A DNA stretch of 64,000 nt. It comes from Pseudomonadota bacterium (GTDB lineage Bacteria; Desulfobacterota; Binatia; UBA1149). Positions 44,167 to 52,077 of the stretch are shown here, piece after piece. The translations under genes and the position numbers were made by a program. The notes beneath the pieces are model-generated. The model was not told the DNA's origin. It was given only the letters and a program-made list of their open reading frames with translations, and did not search any database. The stretch spans positions 17,345 to 81,344 of the forward strand of contig JACNKC010000115.1 in the NCBI GenBank assembly GCA_014382245.1. The letters are read 5' to 3'. Each line of letters opens with the position of its first letter. Within the stretch, counting starts at the first letter, position 1.

Positions 44167-45437
44167 GGCAGGTCTTCCGGCTGGTCGAAGGCGCCGACCA
44201 ACTCTACGCCGTCCAGCTTGTCCATGGTGAGGCCGCTCTCGCTGTCGACCAACGCTATGTTGATCGCGTCGTCGAGGGAGCTCTTTTCGGCCAGCGAGGA
44301 CAGGGCTTTGTTGATGCGCGACTTGAAAAGATTGCGCACCACCGGTGGCATCTTGTCCATGGGGAAACTATTCAGCTTTACTTCGGCCGACGAATCAGAA
44401 CTCCAGGTGATGGCGACCACCCGCGGGCCCACTATGTGGTGGTCGAGCAGCAGTCGGTCAGCGCCACGCTGGAAATCGCTGGTGGCATTGCCTTCGGCTT
44501 TGCCACCGCCGCTGTCCGTTGCCGCAGCATCGGCGCCACCCGTGCGGCTGCGCGGGGTGGGCCCGGCTGCCTGTCGACTCTCCAGTGACGCCACGAGCGC
44601 GTCGACACGACGTTTCTGTTCCGGATCGCTGGCGATGTTCCCTGCCTTCTTCAGGCTCGCCAGTGCGCCCTCGCGGTCGCCCATGCCGTTCTGCACCAGG
44701 CCGAGATTGAACCAGGCCTGCATGAAGCCCGGTGTTTTCTCGGTGACCTCGCGGTAGGTGTCGCGTGCCTCTTCGCGGCGCTCCTGGAAGAGCAGCGACG
44801 AGCCGAGGTCAGTGCGTACCGCCGCGTCGTCGGGGTCGATCTGGAGGTAACGATTGAAGAGTTCTTCGGCGCGCGCGAACTTCCGGGCGTTGTACTCCAG
44901 GTTGCCGTACATGCGGATGGCTTCGGCCGAGTCGGCGTCGAGCTCGAGTACGTGGTCCAGGGCCAGCCGGGCCTTGTCGACGTAGGACGGATCGAGCAGG
45001 CCTGCTCGGTAGCGCGCGCGGGACAATATCAGCCAGGACTCGAGATCATCGGGGCTGGCCTCGGCTGCCTCCGAAAGCCTATCGAGCACGCGCGTTACTT
45101 CTTCGGGCAGTTCCACCATCGGGTGGTCGGCCGGGGCGAGGTCGAGCGCGGGGGCTGAAGCCGTCGCCCCGGTAGCGCCGGGTGCACCTGATACAGAACG
45201 CTGCTGGGAGGGAGGGGGGGCTTCGAGCCGGTAAACGCCCAGGCCGCCAAGGGCAAACAGCAGGCCAAAAACCGCCAGTGCGAGCGGGTTTGCCCTGATT
45301 TCACGGGGCTTGTCCCGCCGCGCGGTGCCGCAGTCGCCGCACCAGGCCTGCCTCGATGAGAGGCTGGCGCCGCACTTGGTGCAAGTGTTCGATTTCGATT
45401 GCCTGCTCACGTCCTCACCTGCCTTATCAGGTATCAT
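44163..45437 (-). CDS. Zinc-ribbon, membrane-anchored TPR protein
   Basis: 424 residues from an ATG; a GTG at residue 10 preceded by GGTGAGG is an alternative start. Residues 19-36 form a zinc ribbon ([19 protein letters not shown]). One transmembrane helix (about 51-70) follows, then a Pro/Ala/Gly linker and 4-5 TPRs (about 120-265, for example [26 protein letters not shown]). A C-terminal globular domain without recognised family ends DQPEDLP. It overlaps the NorQ-like gene by 4 nt and is first in the three-gene operon, so it is a candidate adaptor for the ATPase/vWA pair. Confidence 0.78.
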   Translation of the reverse strand: MIPDKAGEDVSRQSKSNTCTKCGASLSSRQAWCGDCGTARRDKPREIRANPLALAVFGLLFALGGLGVYRLEAPPPSQQRSVSGAPGATGATASAPALDLAPADHPMVELPEEVTRVLDRLSEAAEASPDDLESWLILSRARYRAGLLDPSYVDKARLALDHVLELDADSAEAIRMYGNLEYNARKFARAEELFNRYLQIDPDDAAVRTDLGSSLLFQERREEARDTYREVTEKTPGFMQAWFNLGLVQNGMGDREGALASLKKAGNIASDPEQKRRVDALVASLESRQAAGPTPRSRTGGADAAATDSGGGKAEGNATSDFQRGADRLLLDHHIVGPRVVAITWSSDSSAEVKLNSFPMDKMPPVVRNLFKSRINKALSSLAEKSSLDDAINIALVDSESGLTMDKLDGVELVGAFDQPEDLP

Positions 45438-45524
45438 GACGCTGGTGAAGTCGGCGCGATCGGCCCCGGGGCCGGGTGGAGGAAGCCGCCAGCCAAAAAA
45501 ACGGCAGCTGCTGCACGACTGTTC

Positions 45525-45530
45525 TATAAT
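45525..45530 (+). promoter_or_regulatory. Perfect -10 box TATAAT upstream of UPF0104 gene
   Basis: TATAAT 57 nt before the ATG at 45587. No good -35 lies 16-18 nt upstream, so an activator may be needed or the match is chance. Confidence 0.35.
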
Positions 45531-45586
45531 TCAGGCTGGCTGCCTGCATGGCGAGTCACGGTCAGGGAGACAACGGTAAAGCGACA

Positions 45587-46690
45587 ATGATAAACAAATT
45601 GAAACAGTTTTGGTCAAACTTGAGCCCTACACTCCGGTCGTGGCTGTCCACGGCAGTGAAGGCAGTCATAACGGTGGGCGCTTTCTACCTGCTGCTCTCG
45701 CGCCCGTTGCCCAACGACGATGGTCGCAGTGTGACGACATTCACCGCAATCCGAGAGTTCATACCCAATATCGACATGGACAACTTCTGGAGGTTCGTGG
45801 CGTTGGCCGCTGGCATAAAGTTCATAGGCATACTTGCCAGCATGTATCGCTGGGTGCTGCTGCTCAAGGGCCAGGGCATAGCCCTTCCGTTCAAGCATAT
45901 ATTCGGCTCGTTTCTCATCGGCCGTTTCCTGGGCACCTTTCTGCCGTCCACCGTCGGTCTTGACGGCTACAAGCTCTACGACGCGGCCCGCTTCAGTGAT
46001 CGCACTGTCGAGGTAACGGCCGCGACGGTGATTGAAAAAGTCCTGGGCATCCTCGGAATTTTCTTTACCTTTCTCGTCGCTATGCCGCTGGGCATTTCGA
46101 TTTTCGGAGACAACGCTTTCCGCGTCGCCGCGCTCACGGTGCCCATCGCGTCGGCCGTGTTACTGCTGTTTTTCACCATGCTGTTCAAGCCCGGCCTGGT
46201 GCAGTGGGTGATAGAAAACTTTCCCATCCCGGCGCGCGACAAGATAACGGATTTCGTCACGCGGGTGTCCAAGGCTGCGGCGGCATACAGCGACAAGCGC
46301 TTGTTGTTGCTCAACGCGGCAGTGCAGAGCTGGCTCGTGCACTTCACGACGGCGGCGATGTACTTTTTTACGGCGCTTGCGGTGGGTGCCGTGGGTGCGA
46401 GCTTCTGGGAAGTGACCTTTGCCTCGTCGATACAGATTTTTGCGACCGTGATATCGCCGTTTACCATTGCCGGCGAAGGTATCCGTGAAATTGCGCAGAC
46501 CTTCCTGCTGGGCGAAAAAATGGGCACTTCGCAGGCCATAATATCTGCCGCGCTGGGCTTCTGGGCGGCCGAGGCCCTGACCCTGATGGGCGCGTTCTTT
46601 CTCTGGGCTCGCCCCAAGGATTACCGGCCCGAGTGGGTACTGGTGGACGGCAAGTCCGTGGTCGTGACGGCCGACAGTGGCCAGGCCTGA
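45587..46690 (+). CDS. UPF0104 / lysylphosphatidylglycerol-synthase-like membrane protein (first)
   Basis: 367 residues from the ATG at 45587; an in-frame ATG at 45548 would add 13 residues. It has 8 or so membrane helices of the YbhN/UPF0104 flippase-like family. Visible family segments are IFGSFLIGRFLGTFLPSTVGLDGYKLYDAARFS, around residues 103-135, and SPFTIAGEGIREIAQTFLLGE near residue 300. The MprF-like catalytic domain is absent, so it is likely a lipid- or glycolipid-translocating membrane protein. A second member begins at 47736; the DsbA-like gene lies between on the other strand. Confidence 0.82.
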   Translation: MINKLKQFWSNLSPTLRSWLSTAVKAVITVGAFYLLLSRPLPNDDGRSVTTFTAIREFIPNIDMDNFWRFVALAAGIKFIGILASMYRWVLLLKGQGIALPFKHIFGSFLIGRFLGTFLPSTVGLDGYKLYDAARFSDRTVEVTAATVIEKVLGILGIFFTFLVAMPLGISIFGDNAFRVAALTVPIASAVLLLFFTMLFKPGLVQWVIENFPIPARDKITDFVTRVSKAAAAYSDKRLLLLNAAVQSWLVHFTTAAMYFFTALAVGAVGASFWEVTFASSIQIFATVISPFTIAGEGIREIAQTFLLGEKMGTSQAIISAALGFWAAEALTLMGAFFLWARPKDYRPEWVLVDGKSVVVTADSGQA

Positions 46691-46758
46691 TACGCCCAGG
46701 CTTGAGAGTGACATCCGGATAACGATCTGCACGGAAGGTCGTGGTGTGAAACGCGGTC

Positions 46759-46794
46759 AAAAAAAAGGCCGGCTCCCGCCAGGGAACCGGCCTT
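46759..46794 (-). terminator. Rho-independent terminator of the DsbA-like gene
   Basis: A 13-bp stem with one mismatch (46765-46777 with 46782-46794, loop GCCA) is followed on the minus strand by eight T (46766-46759). It lies 37 nt after the stop at 46831, so it ends the minus-strand selenoprotein candidate. Confidence 0.88.
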
Positions 46795-46830
46795 GCCACT
46801 TTCGCAGCGGGCTTTCTGGCAGATTCCAGG

Positions 46831-47589
46831 TCAGCCCTTCTTCTTGATCTCCGCGGCGATGATGGTCTTCCACTGCTCAAAAGAGCGGCCCTGGGGCTTC
46901 TTGCCGTTGATGAAGAAAGTGGGGGTACCCCGTACACCGACGGCGCCCGCCTCTTTCATCTCTTCGACTATCAGCGCCTGGGTCTTGGGCGAGTCCATGT
47001 CGGCCTTGAACTTCTCAACGTCCATTCCGTCGATCTCGCCAGCGGCCTTGGCGTAGAAATCCGCGTTCAGGCCGCGGTAGTTTTCGAAGATCTTGTCGTG
47101 CATCTCCCAGAACTTGCCCTGGTTGCCGGCTGCAACAGCAGCCTTCGCGGCAGGCATGGCCTGCTTATGAAACGGCAGGGGGTAGTTCTTGAAGACGAAC
47201 TGCACATCGTTGGGGAATTCCTTGACTATCTGATCCACCAGACTGGTGGTTTGTGCACAGAATGGTCATTGAAAGTCCGAGAACTCGACCACCGTAACGG
47301 TCGGGTTCGCGGCTCCTTTCCAGAACGAGTTGCCCTTTTTTACGGGGTAGATCTTGTTCGGGTCTTCCTTTGGCTTGGAGGGGCGCGCTGCAGCGGCCGG
47401 GCCCTTGGCCAGTATTTTTTTCTGACCGGCCTCCAGGCCTGCCAGTTTTCCTATCATGTCTTTTTGTTGTGCCTGTACCTCGTCTACCTTGGCCTTTATG
47501 TCGGCAACTTCCTGCGGGTCAACGCAGGAAGCCACGTAAAGGGCAAGGACAGCGACGATGGCCGACGCGTAACGTGCCTTCGATCCCAT
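46831..47589 (-). CDS. DsbA-family lipoprotein with in-frame UGA at the active site (probable selenoprotein)
   Basis: 252 residues if TGA at 47266-47268 is read as selenocysteine. The ATG at 47589 follows AAGGAGG with 10 nt spacing. An N-terminal signal ends in lipobox VASC (Cys22), then a heptad-like helix (about 25-62), a Pro/Lys linker, and a thioredoxin-fold domain starting TVTVVEFSDFQ. The next codons read U108-Pro-Phe-Cys111, where DsbA relatives have CPFC. The fold continues in the same frame with FVFKNYPLPFHKQA and GTPTFFING, the cis-Pro loop (Pro223). A SECIS-like hairpin, promoter and terminator flank it. The likely role is periplasmic thiol oxidation or disulfide exchange. selA/selB/selC are not in the window, so decoding is inferred. 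Confidence 0.85.
47223..47268 (-). promoter_or_regulatory. Bacterial SECIS-like hairpin at the in-frame UGA
   Basis: On the minus strand the UGA-C (47268-47265) can pair with GTCA (47226-47223), then TCTG with CAGA, and the apical stem CCACC (47249-47245) with GGTGG (47239-47235). The apical loop AGUCU contains GU, as in the SelB-binding loop of E. coli fdhF. It starts at the recoded codon and spans 46 nt, within the range of known bacterial SECIS elements. Confidence 0.7.
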
Positions 47590-47626
47590 TGGGGTGCATC
47601 CTCCTTGGAGCTGGTTGTATCGGGTT

Positions 47627-47655
47627 ATTCTTCCGTTGCAGGCCTCGTCTGTCAA
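47627..47655 (-). promoter_or_regulatory. Sigma70-type promoter of the DsbA-like gene
   Basis: On the minus strand TTGACA (47655-47650), a 17-nt spacer and AAGAAT (47632-47627) lie upstream of AAGGAGG and the ATG at 47589. The -35 is perfect and the -10 has four of six consensus bases. The predicted leader is about 30 nt. Confidence 0.7.
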
Positions 47656-47735
47656 GGTGCCCGGAAAAATTTCTGGGCCGGTGATCAGCAGGGGGCATTG
47701 AGGACAGGGCCGCTGGCTGGTATCCAGATAGGGGG

Positions 47736-48710
47736 ATGAGCGTTTTGGGGGACAGTACGATGGGCGGTAAAATGGGCTGGGGAACGCCGCTCAAGTTCGT
47801 CGTATCGCTGCTGGCTGGCTACCTGGTCTATCGGCAGGTGGGCGATCCCGGGGTGCTGGCGGCTGCGCTTCTACAGGTCGATCCACTGGTCGTGGCCGGA
47901 GCGGTGCTGCTCTACCTGTTCGGCCAGTTCATGACCGCCTGGCGCTGGAGCATCATATCGGAACGCGTAGGTTTTAACGCCGGCCTGGGTGCAGTTACCC
48001 GGTTTTACTTCATCGGCATGTTCTTCAACCTGTTCGGCCCAAGCACCCTGGGCGGCGACGTTGTGCGCGCACTTTATCTTGGTCGTACTGACGGCCGGCG
48101 CGCAGTGGCCCTCAACACGGTGTTGTTCGACCGCCTGTCGGGACTGGCCATGCTGCTGGTGGTGGTGGTGGTGGCCATCGGCGTGTGGGGTCGCTTCAGT
48201 CTGCCGCCGTGGTTGGTCTGGCTCACCTGGGCCCTGGGCCTGGCCATGCTTGTGGGCTGGTGGCTCATTCCCTGGATCGCTGGACGATTGCTGGGCGACA
48301 CGAATCGATTACGGCGCTTGCTGGAGGACGACCTGGCCCCGTTCTGGTTCGACCGTGGGCTGTTGTTGCAGGCGGCATGGGTGTCACTGGCCTTTCACAG
48401 CCTGCAGGTATTTACGCTTTACTTGCTGGGCACGGGCCTGGGCCTGGACCTGCCGCTGGCCTACTACTTCGTCTTCCACCCACTGGTTACGATACTGTCA
48501 GCCCTGCCGGTGAGCTTGGCCGGCCTGGGCATAAGGGAGGGTGGGTACGTGTGGTTCATTGTCCACGCGGGGGTATCGTCCGAGCTGGGCATAGCGCTGG
48601 GGCTGTTGTGGCTGATCGTGCTGCTGGCCTCGTCGGCGGTGGGCGGCCTGGTGTTTCTCGCCGACGATTCCGGCATGCCAGCGCTCAGGGGAAGCGAGGG
48701 CGAGGCCTGA
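47736..48710 (+). CDS. UPF0104 / lysylphosphatidylglycerol-synthase-like membrane protein (second)
   Basis: 324 residues from the ATG at 47736; the ATG at 47760 with GGGGGA 7 nt before it is an equally good start. About 8 membrane helices of the YbhN/UPF0104 family, with RFYFIGMFFNLFGPSTLGGDVVRALYLGR near residue 88 and SLAGLGIREGGYVWFIVHAG near residue 260 matching the family's GGD and GxREG segments. Shorter and clearly diverged from the first copy. It may move a polyprenyl-linked or glycolipid substrate. Confidence 0.85.
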   Translation: MSVLGDSTMGGKMGWGTPLKFVVSLLAGYLVYRQVGDPGVLAAALLQVDPLVVAGAVLLYLFGQFMTAWRWSIISERVGFNAGLGAVTRFYFIGMFFNLFGPSTLGGDVVRALYLGRTDGRRAVALNTVLFDRLSGLAMLLVVVVVAIGVWGRFSLPPWLVWLTWALGLAMLVGWWLIPWIAGRLLGDTNRLRRLLEDDLAPFWFDRGLLLQAAWVSLAFHSLQVFTLYLLGTGLGLDLPLAYYFVFHPLVTILSALPVSLAGLGIREGGYVWFIVHAGVSSELGIALGLLWLIVLLASSAVGGLVFLADDSGMPALRGSEGEA

Positions 48711-48752
48711 CGCTTCGCAGGGCTATCTCCGCCGCACTGACGCAGCCCCGGG

Positions 48753-50801
48753 TTATTTGCCGCGGTGGCTCCAGAGCCCGTTGTCGTCGTAGGTTACGGC
48801 AAACTCTTTTTCCATCAGGCTTACCGCCTGGGCAACAGTTTTTTCGCGCCCCGGCTTGAGAGAATCGGGGTTCTCCGAGCAGTACCAGGCCATGTCCTGC
48901 AGCAGGTCGGGCCCCGCCTCGGCCGCGTTGAGAACGTACACGGGCACGTCGGTGAGCAGGTGCTTGTAGAGCAGCACCAGGCGCTCGATCCTGTCGAGTA
49001 TGAAGGCGCCCAGCTCTTCGTCACCGTTCATCAGCGCCGCCACGTCGCCCTTGCGCGCCGCCTTGAGCGCGTCGAGCAGGCGGTCGCCGGTCACGCCCTG
49101 GCCGATGAGCAGCGATGAGACGTCGCAGCTGTCGTTGTAGAAGGGTTGAAAGCTGCCATCTGCCGCCCGTCCTTTCATTATGAAGTCGAGAGCCTGGGCG
49201 GGCCTGAGCCTGCGTACTACGAAGTCGAGGTCGGGGTCGTCCTCGAGCAGAATTATGAGGCCGAGCTTATGGACGTCGCGGTCGCAGTAAAAAATGTCCC
49301 AGTCGGGGTCGTAGAAGAGACGCTCGTGCGGGTAATCGTGGGTGCACTGGCCCAGCACGTCGCGGCGTCCGTCGGCGCCGTAGTCGGCCATGGGGTTTTC
49401 GATTACGGCTTCGTTTTCAGACAACACCAGCTCGCGGCTCAGCAGGCCACGCGTGCGAAGGTAGAAGAACCTTTCGGTTGGCCAGGTATCCCAGTTGCCG
49501 CTGCCGTCCTTGTTCTGTCCCGCCGGCACGAGGTTGATCCAGTCGTCCTGGGCCAGGTAGCCCACGCTCTTCATGGTCTCGGTGGCTTTGGTCTCGTCGC
49601 TGCTCAAAGTGTAGCGACGCTTGAGCTCGTTGCGCCGGGTGTCGATGTTGCGTTCTGCCCAGAAGGTGGCTGCGCGGGATTTGCCCGAGCCGTCGCCACC
49701 CATGAACACCGTGCAGTTGCCGCGGCTCGACAGTATTGCGCTTGACGCGTGGGCGCCGATGACCTCGGCCACAGACATCACCGCGGTGGTGCCGGAGTGA
49801 ACGCCACGGGATTTAATTTCGCCGTGGTAATCAGTGTTTATGGCGATTATGACGACCGAATCACCTATGTCGTCGAGCTTGCAGGCGTAGAAAAAACACG
49901 AGGGAGTAATGGACTTGGTCGAGGTGTCGAAGAACTGCGAATCTCGCAGCCTGGTCGGCAGCCCCAGCTTGATGGGGTTCTCGTCCTTCTCCTTGAGCTG
50001 GCTGACGAACTCCTTGTAGGCGCGCTCGTTGGGCGGGATGCCTACGACGGTAATCGTGCGCACTATGGGCACTGGGCGATCCATGCCCTCGAAGCGCTGT
50101 TCGAGTACCCCGGCGAGTTCAAGATTGACCGGGTCGTTGAGCTGAAAAAAGTTTACCTGCGTGGTGCGGTAGAGCTGCGGCACGTTGCCTCGGTGCTCGG
50201 CCTGCACGCCGCCGCTGAAGAAACGGGCGCGCAGGGTCTTGCCGCCGGTCAGCACGTTCATGGCCTCGAGCCACGCCCGCGCTTCTTTCACGTCGCGGTC
50301 GTGGTTCTTCTTGTCTATGCGCGCCACCAGGCGCGACGAGAGCGTTGACTGGGTGGTGTTGTAAGAGCTCATCAGCGGACCGATGGTCGTGTCCTCGGCT
50401 GTCTCGAGGTCAAGGCGCAGGATCACGTCGCCGCGGTCGTTGATGCCGACTTCACGCAGGCCGGGGTTGTGGCGGATGTAGAGGCCGTCGAGCCATAGCA
50501 GGCGGCCGATCTGCGTCTTGGTCACGCCCGAGAGATCGGCTGCACCATCGGAGAACTCGGTGAGCTCGGCGGGCACGATGTAAGAGGCCATCTGCTTGGT
50601 CATGTCCGAGTTGAATACGCGCACGCGGCGGCCGAGCTCGGCTATGGTGATGCCGGCGTTGCGGGTCCGGTCGCGGTCAATGGCGCTTTCCTCTGCCAGC
50701 AGCAGGCGGCCCTCGGCGTCGCGCGCCAGCTTTCTCGAGGAGACAGCCTTGGGCTTGAGGAAGAGTTCAATTTTTGTGGATGCGTTGGTGTCGCTCGTCA
50801 T
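48753..50801 (-). CDS. Large P-loop protein of unknown function (HprK/PEPCK-like)
   Basis: 682 residues from the ATG at 50801, which follows AGGGG about 7 nt upstream and a good promoter. A P-loop sits mid-protein (NCTVFMGGDGSGKSRAATFW, about residue 400), followed by SVGYLAQDDWINLV, whose Asp pair is reminiscent of the HPr kinase/PEP carboxykinase fold. Other conserved-looking parts are LSSYNTTQSTLSSRL-like Ser-rich stretch and VNFFQLNDPVNLELAGVLEQR. I do not recognise the family. It might be a nucleotide-dependent kinase; no partner is evident. Divergent from the JAMM peptidase gene. Confidence 0.65.
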   Translation of the reverse strand: MTSDTNASTKIELFLKPKAVSSRKLARDAEGRLLLAEESAIDRDRTRNAGITIAELGRRVRVFNSDMTKQMASYIVPAELTEFSDGAADLSGVTKTQIGRLLWLDGLYIRHNPGLREVGINDRGDVILRLDLETAEDTTIGPLMSSYNTTQSTLSSRLVARIDKKNHDRDVKEARAWLEAMNVLTGGKTLRARFFSGGVQAEHRGNVPQLYRTTQVNFFQLNDPVNLELAGVLEQRFEGMDRPVPIVRTITVVGIPPNERAYKEFVSQLKEKDENPIKLGLPTRLRDSQFFDTSTKSITPSCFFYACKLDDIGDSVVIIAINTDYHGEIKSRGVHSGTTAVMSVAEVIGAHASSAILSSRGNCTVFMGGDGSGKSRAATFWAERNIDTRRNELKRRYTLSSDETKATETMKSVGYLAQDDWINLVPAGQNKDGSGNWDTWPTERFFYLRTRGLLSRELVLSENEAVIENPMADYGADGRRDVLGQCTHDYPHERLFYDPDWDIFYCDRDVHKLGLIILLEDDPDLDFVVRRLRPAQALDFIMKGRAADGSFQPFYNDSCDVSSLLIGQGVTGDRLLDALKAARKGDVAALMNGDEELGAFILDRIERLVLLYKHLLTDVPVYVLNAAEAGPDLLQDMAWYCSENPDSLKPGREKTVAQAVSLMEKEFAVTYDDNGLWSHRGK

Positions 50802-50834
50802 TAGTGTGCCCCTGCGGAAGATGTAAACTCGCAA

Positions 50835-50863
50835 GTTATATGGAATGCCGTCAAATCCGTCAA
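50835..50863 (-). promoter_or_regulatory. Sigma70-type promoter of the P-loop protein gene
   Basis: On the minus strand TTGACG (50863-50858), a 17-nt spacer and TATAAC (50840-50835) match the consensus in five of six bases each. The predicted leader to the ATG at 50801 is about 27 nt. Confidence 0.7.
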
Positions 50864-50889
50864 CGTGGGCAACTCGGAAACGGGGCGCG

Positions 50890-51342
50890 ATGGTGACCCG
50901 GCTGGAGCCCGAAACGCTGCTGGCCATGAAGGATCACGCCGCCCGAAGTTACCCGGACGAGTGCTGTGGGCTGGTGCTGGCCTCGCCCGAGGGGGCTCTT
51001 GAGGTGGTGCCGATTCGCAACGTGCAGGACGAAATGCACAGCGTTGACCCCGTGGCTTATCCCCGAACGGCTCGTACGGCCTACGTGGGCGACGCTGGCG
51101 AGCTGCGCCAGGCGCTGGAAAAAGCCGATGGGCCCGGCTGGCGGCTGGTGGCCTTCTACCACTCCCACCCGGACCACGAGGCTTATTTTTCGGAGGAAGA
51201 TGTGGCCCAGGCCACCCCCTTCGGCGAGCCCTCCTACCCCGAGGCCCTGCAGGTTGTGATCCCGGTGCAGGAGGGCAAGCCCGGGGCCGAGGCTGTATTT
51301 GCCTGGTCGGAGGCCGAGGGCAGCTACCTGCAGCTGGACTGA
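50890..51342 (+). CDS. JAMM/MPN-family metallopeptidase
   Basis: 150 residues from the ATG at 50890. The JAMM zinc motif is complete: Glu in YPDECCGLVL and H-S-H-P-x6-S-x2-D in FYHSHPDHEAYFSEED. Such bacterial enzymes (Mec+, QbsD types) trim ubiquitin-like sulfur carriers of the ThiS/MoaD family. No sulfur carrier is adjacent, but a MoaD with a tail beyond Gly-Gly is 4 kb downstream. It is divergent from the P-loop protein gene. Confidence 0.88.
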   Translation: MVTRLEPETLLAMKDHAARSYPDECCGLVLASPEGALEVVPIRNVQDEMHSVDPVAYPRTARTAYVGDAGELRQALEKADGPGWRLVAFYHSHPDHEAYFSEEDVAQATPFGEPSYPEALQVVIPVQEGKPGAEAVFAWSEAEGSYLQLD

Positions 51343-51462
51343 AGATGGCGCCAGGGGGCCCCGAAGGCCGGTTCTGCAGCCTTGCCTTGGACCGGCTTCC
51401 GGTATTAGCTGGCGACTTCTGGTTCGGACCTGCCCGGACTGTTCGTTCAGAGGGGAGTAAGC

Positions 51463-52005
51463 ATGACGAAGCGATCTTTTTCGACAGCACTTTTTTCCAG
51501 GGTGATAGTAGCCTTGTTTACCGCCGGCAGCTTGCTCGCCGTGGCGCCGAGTGTCGAGGCCGCCAAGCTGGAAGCCGAACTCGGCGTTGGCCTTTTTACC
51601 GGCCTTGAGGATGGGACAGACCTGGACGCGGGCTGGCTGGGACGTGCGGGGCTTGTGGCAGGCCTCAGCGACAAGGTGGCTCTTGAGCTGACAGCCACGC
51701 GCATCGAGGCGAAGGACAGCGCGACTTCGGACTACCGTACTGCAGAACTCTATATCGCCGGCTTGAGGTTTTACTCCAACAGCGAGACCGACGCGCGCAC
51801 CCGCGTGTTCCTGTCGGCTGGTGCCGGCCGGGGCTCGGGCCTGGGCGACGGCACTACCGAGCTAGGCTATCTCGGCGGTGGCGTGAGGTTGCGCCTGGGC
51901 GACAGCAGCGGCCTTACCCTGAAGGTCCCGGTGCTGGTGGATCTCGGCGGTGGTGATACGCAGACCACCTTCATACCCAGCCTGAACGCTTTCCTGGTAT
52001 TCTGA
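51463..52005 (+). CDS. Small outer-membrane beta-barrel protein
   Basis: 180 residues. GGGGAG lies 5 nt before the ATG. A signal peptide (ending SVEA, about residue 33) precedes alternating hydrophobic strands rich in Gly, Leu and Thr (LEAELGVGLFTGL, GLVAGLSDKVALELTATRIEA, LYIAGLRFYSN, VFLSAGAGRGSGLG). The chain ends in FLVF, the aromatic end expected of barrel proteins inserted by BAM. It is about the size of 8-stranded OmpA/OmpX-like barrels. Ligand unknown. Confidence 0.75.
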   Translation: MTKRSFSTALFSRVIVALFTAGSLLAVAPSVEAAKLEAELGVGLFTGLEDGTDLDAGWLGRAGLVAGLSDKVALELTATRIEAKDSATSDYRTAELYIAGLRFYSNSETDARTRVFLSAGAGRGSGLGDGTTELGYLGGGVRLRLGDSSGLTLKVPVLVDLGGGDTQTTFIPSLNAFLVF

Positions 52006-52077
52006 TCGGGGCCTCCGAATGCCCGCGGGTGAGCCTGCTGGGTATTGGCAGCGCCGGGCTGTTGGCAGTCTGAACAG

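Noticed and set aside
46831..47655. DsbA-like gene as a pseudogene or two separate genes
   Set aside because: The only interruption is TGA at the catalytic Cys position, with no frameshift, an intact rest of the fold, promoter, SECIS-like hairpin and terminator. A stop mutation exactly there by chance is unlikely, although a read error must still be excluded.
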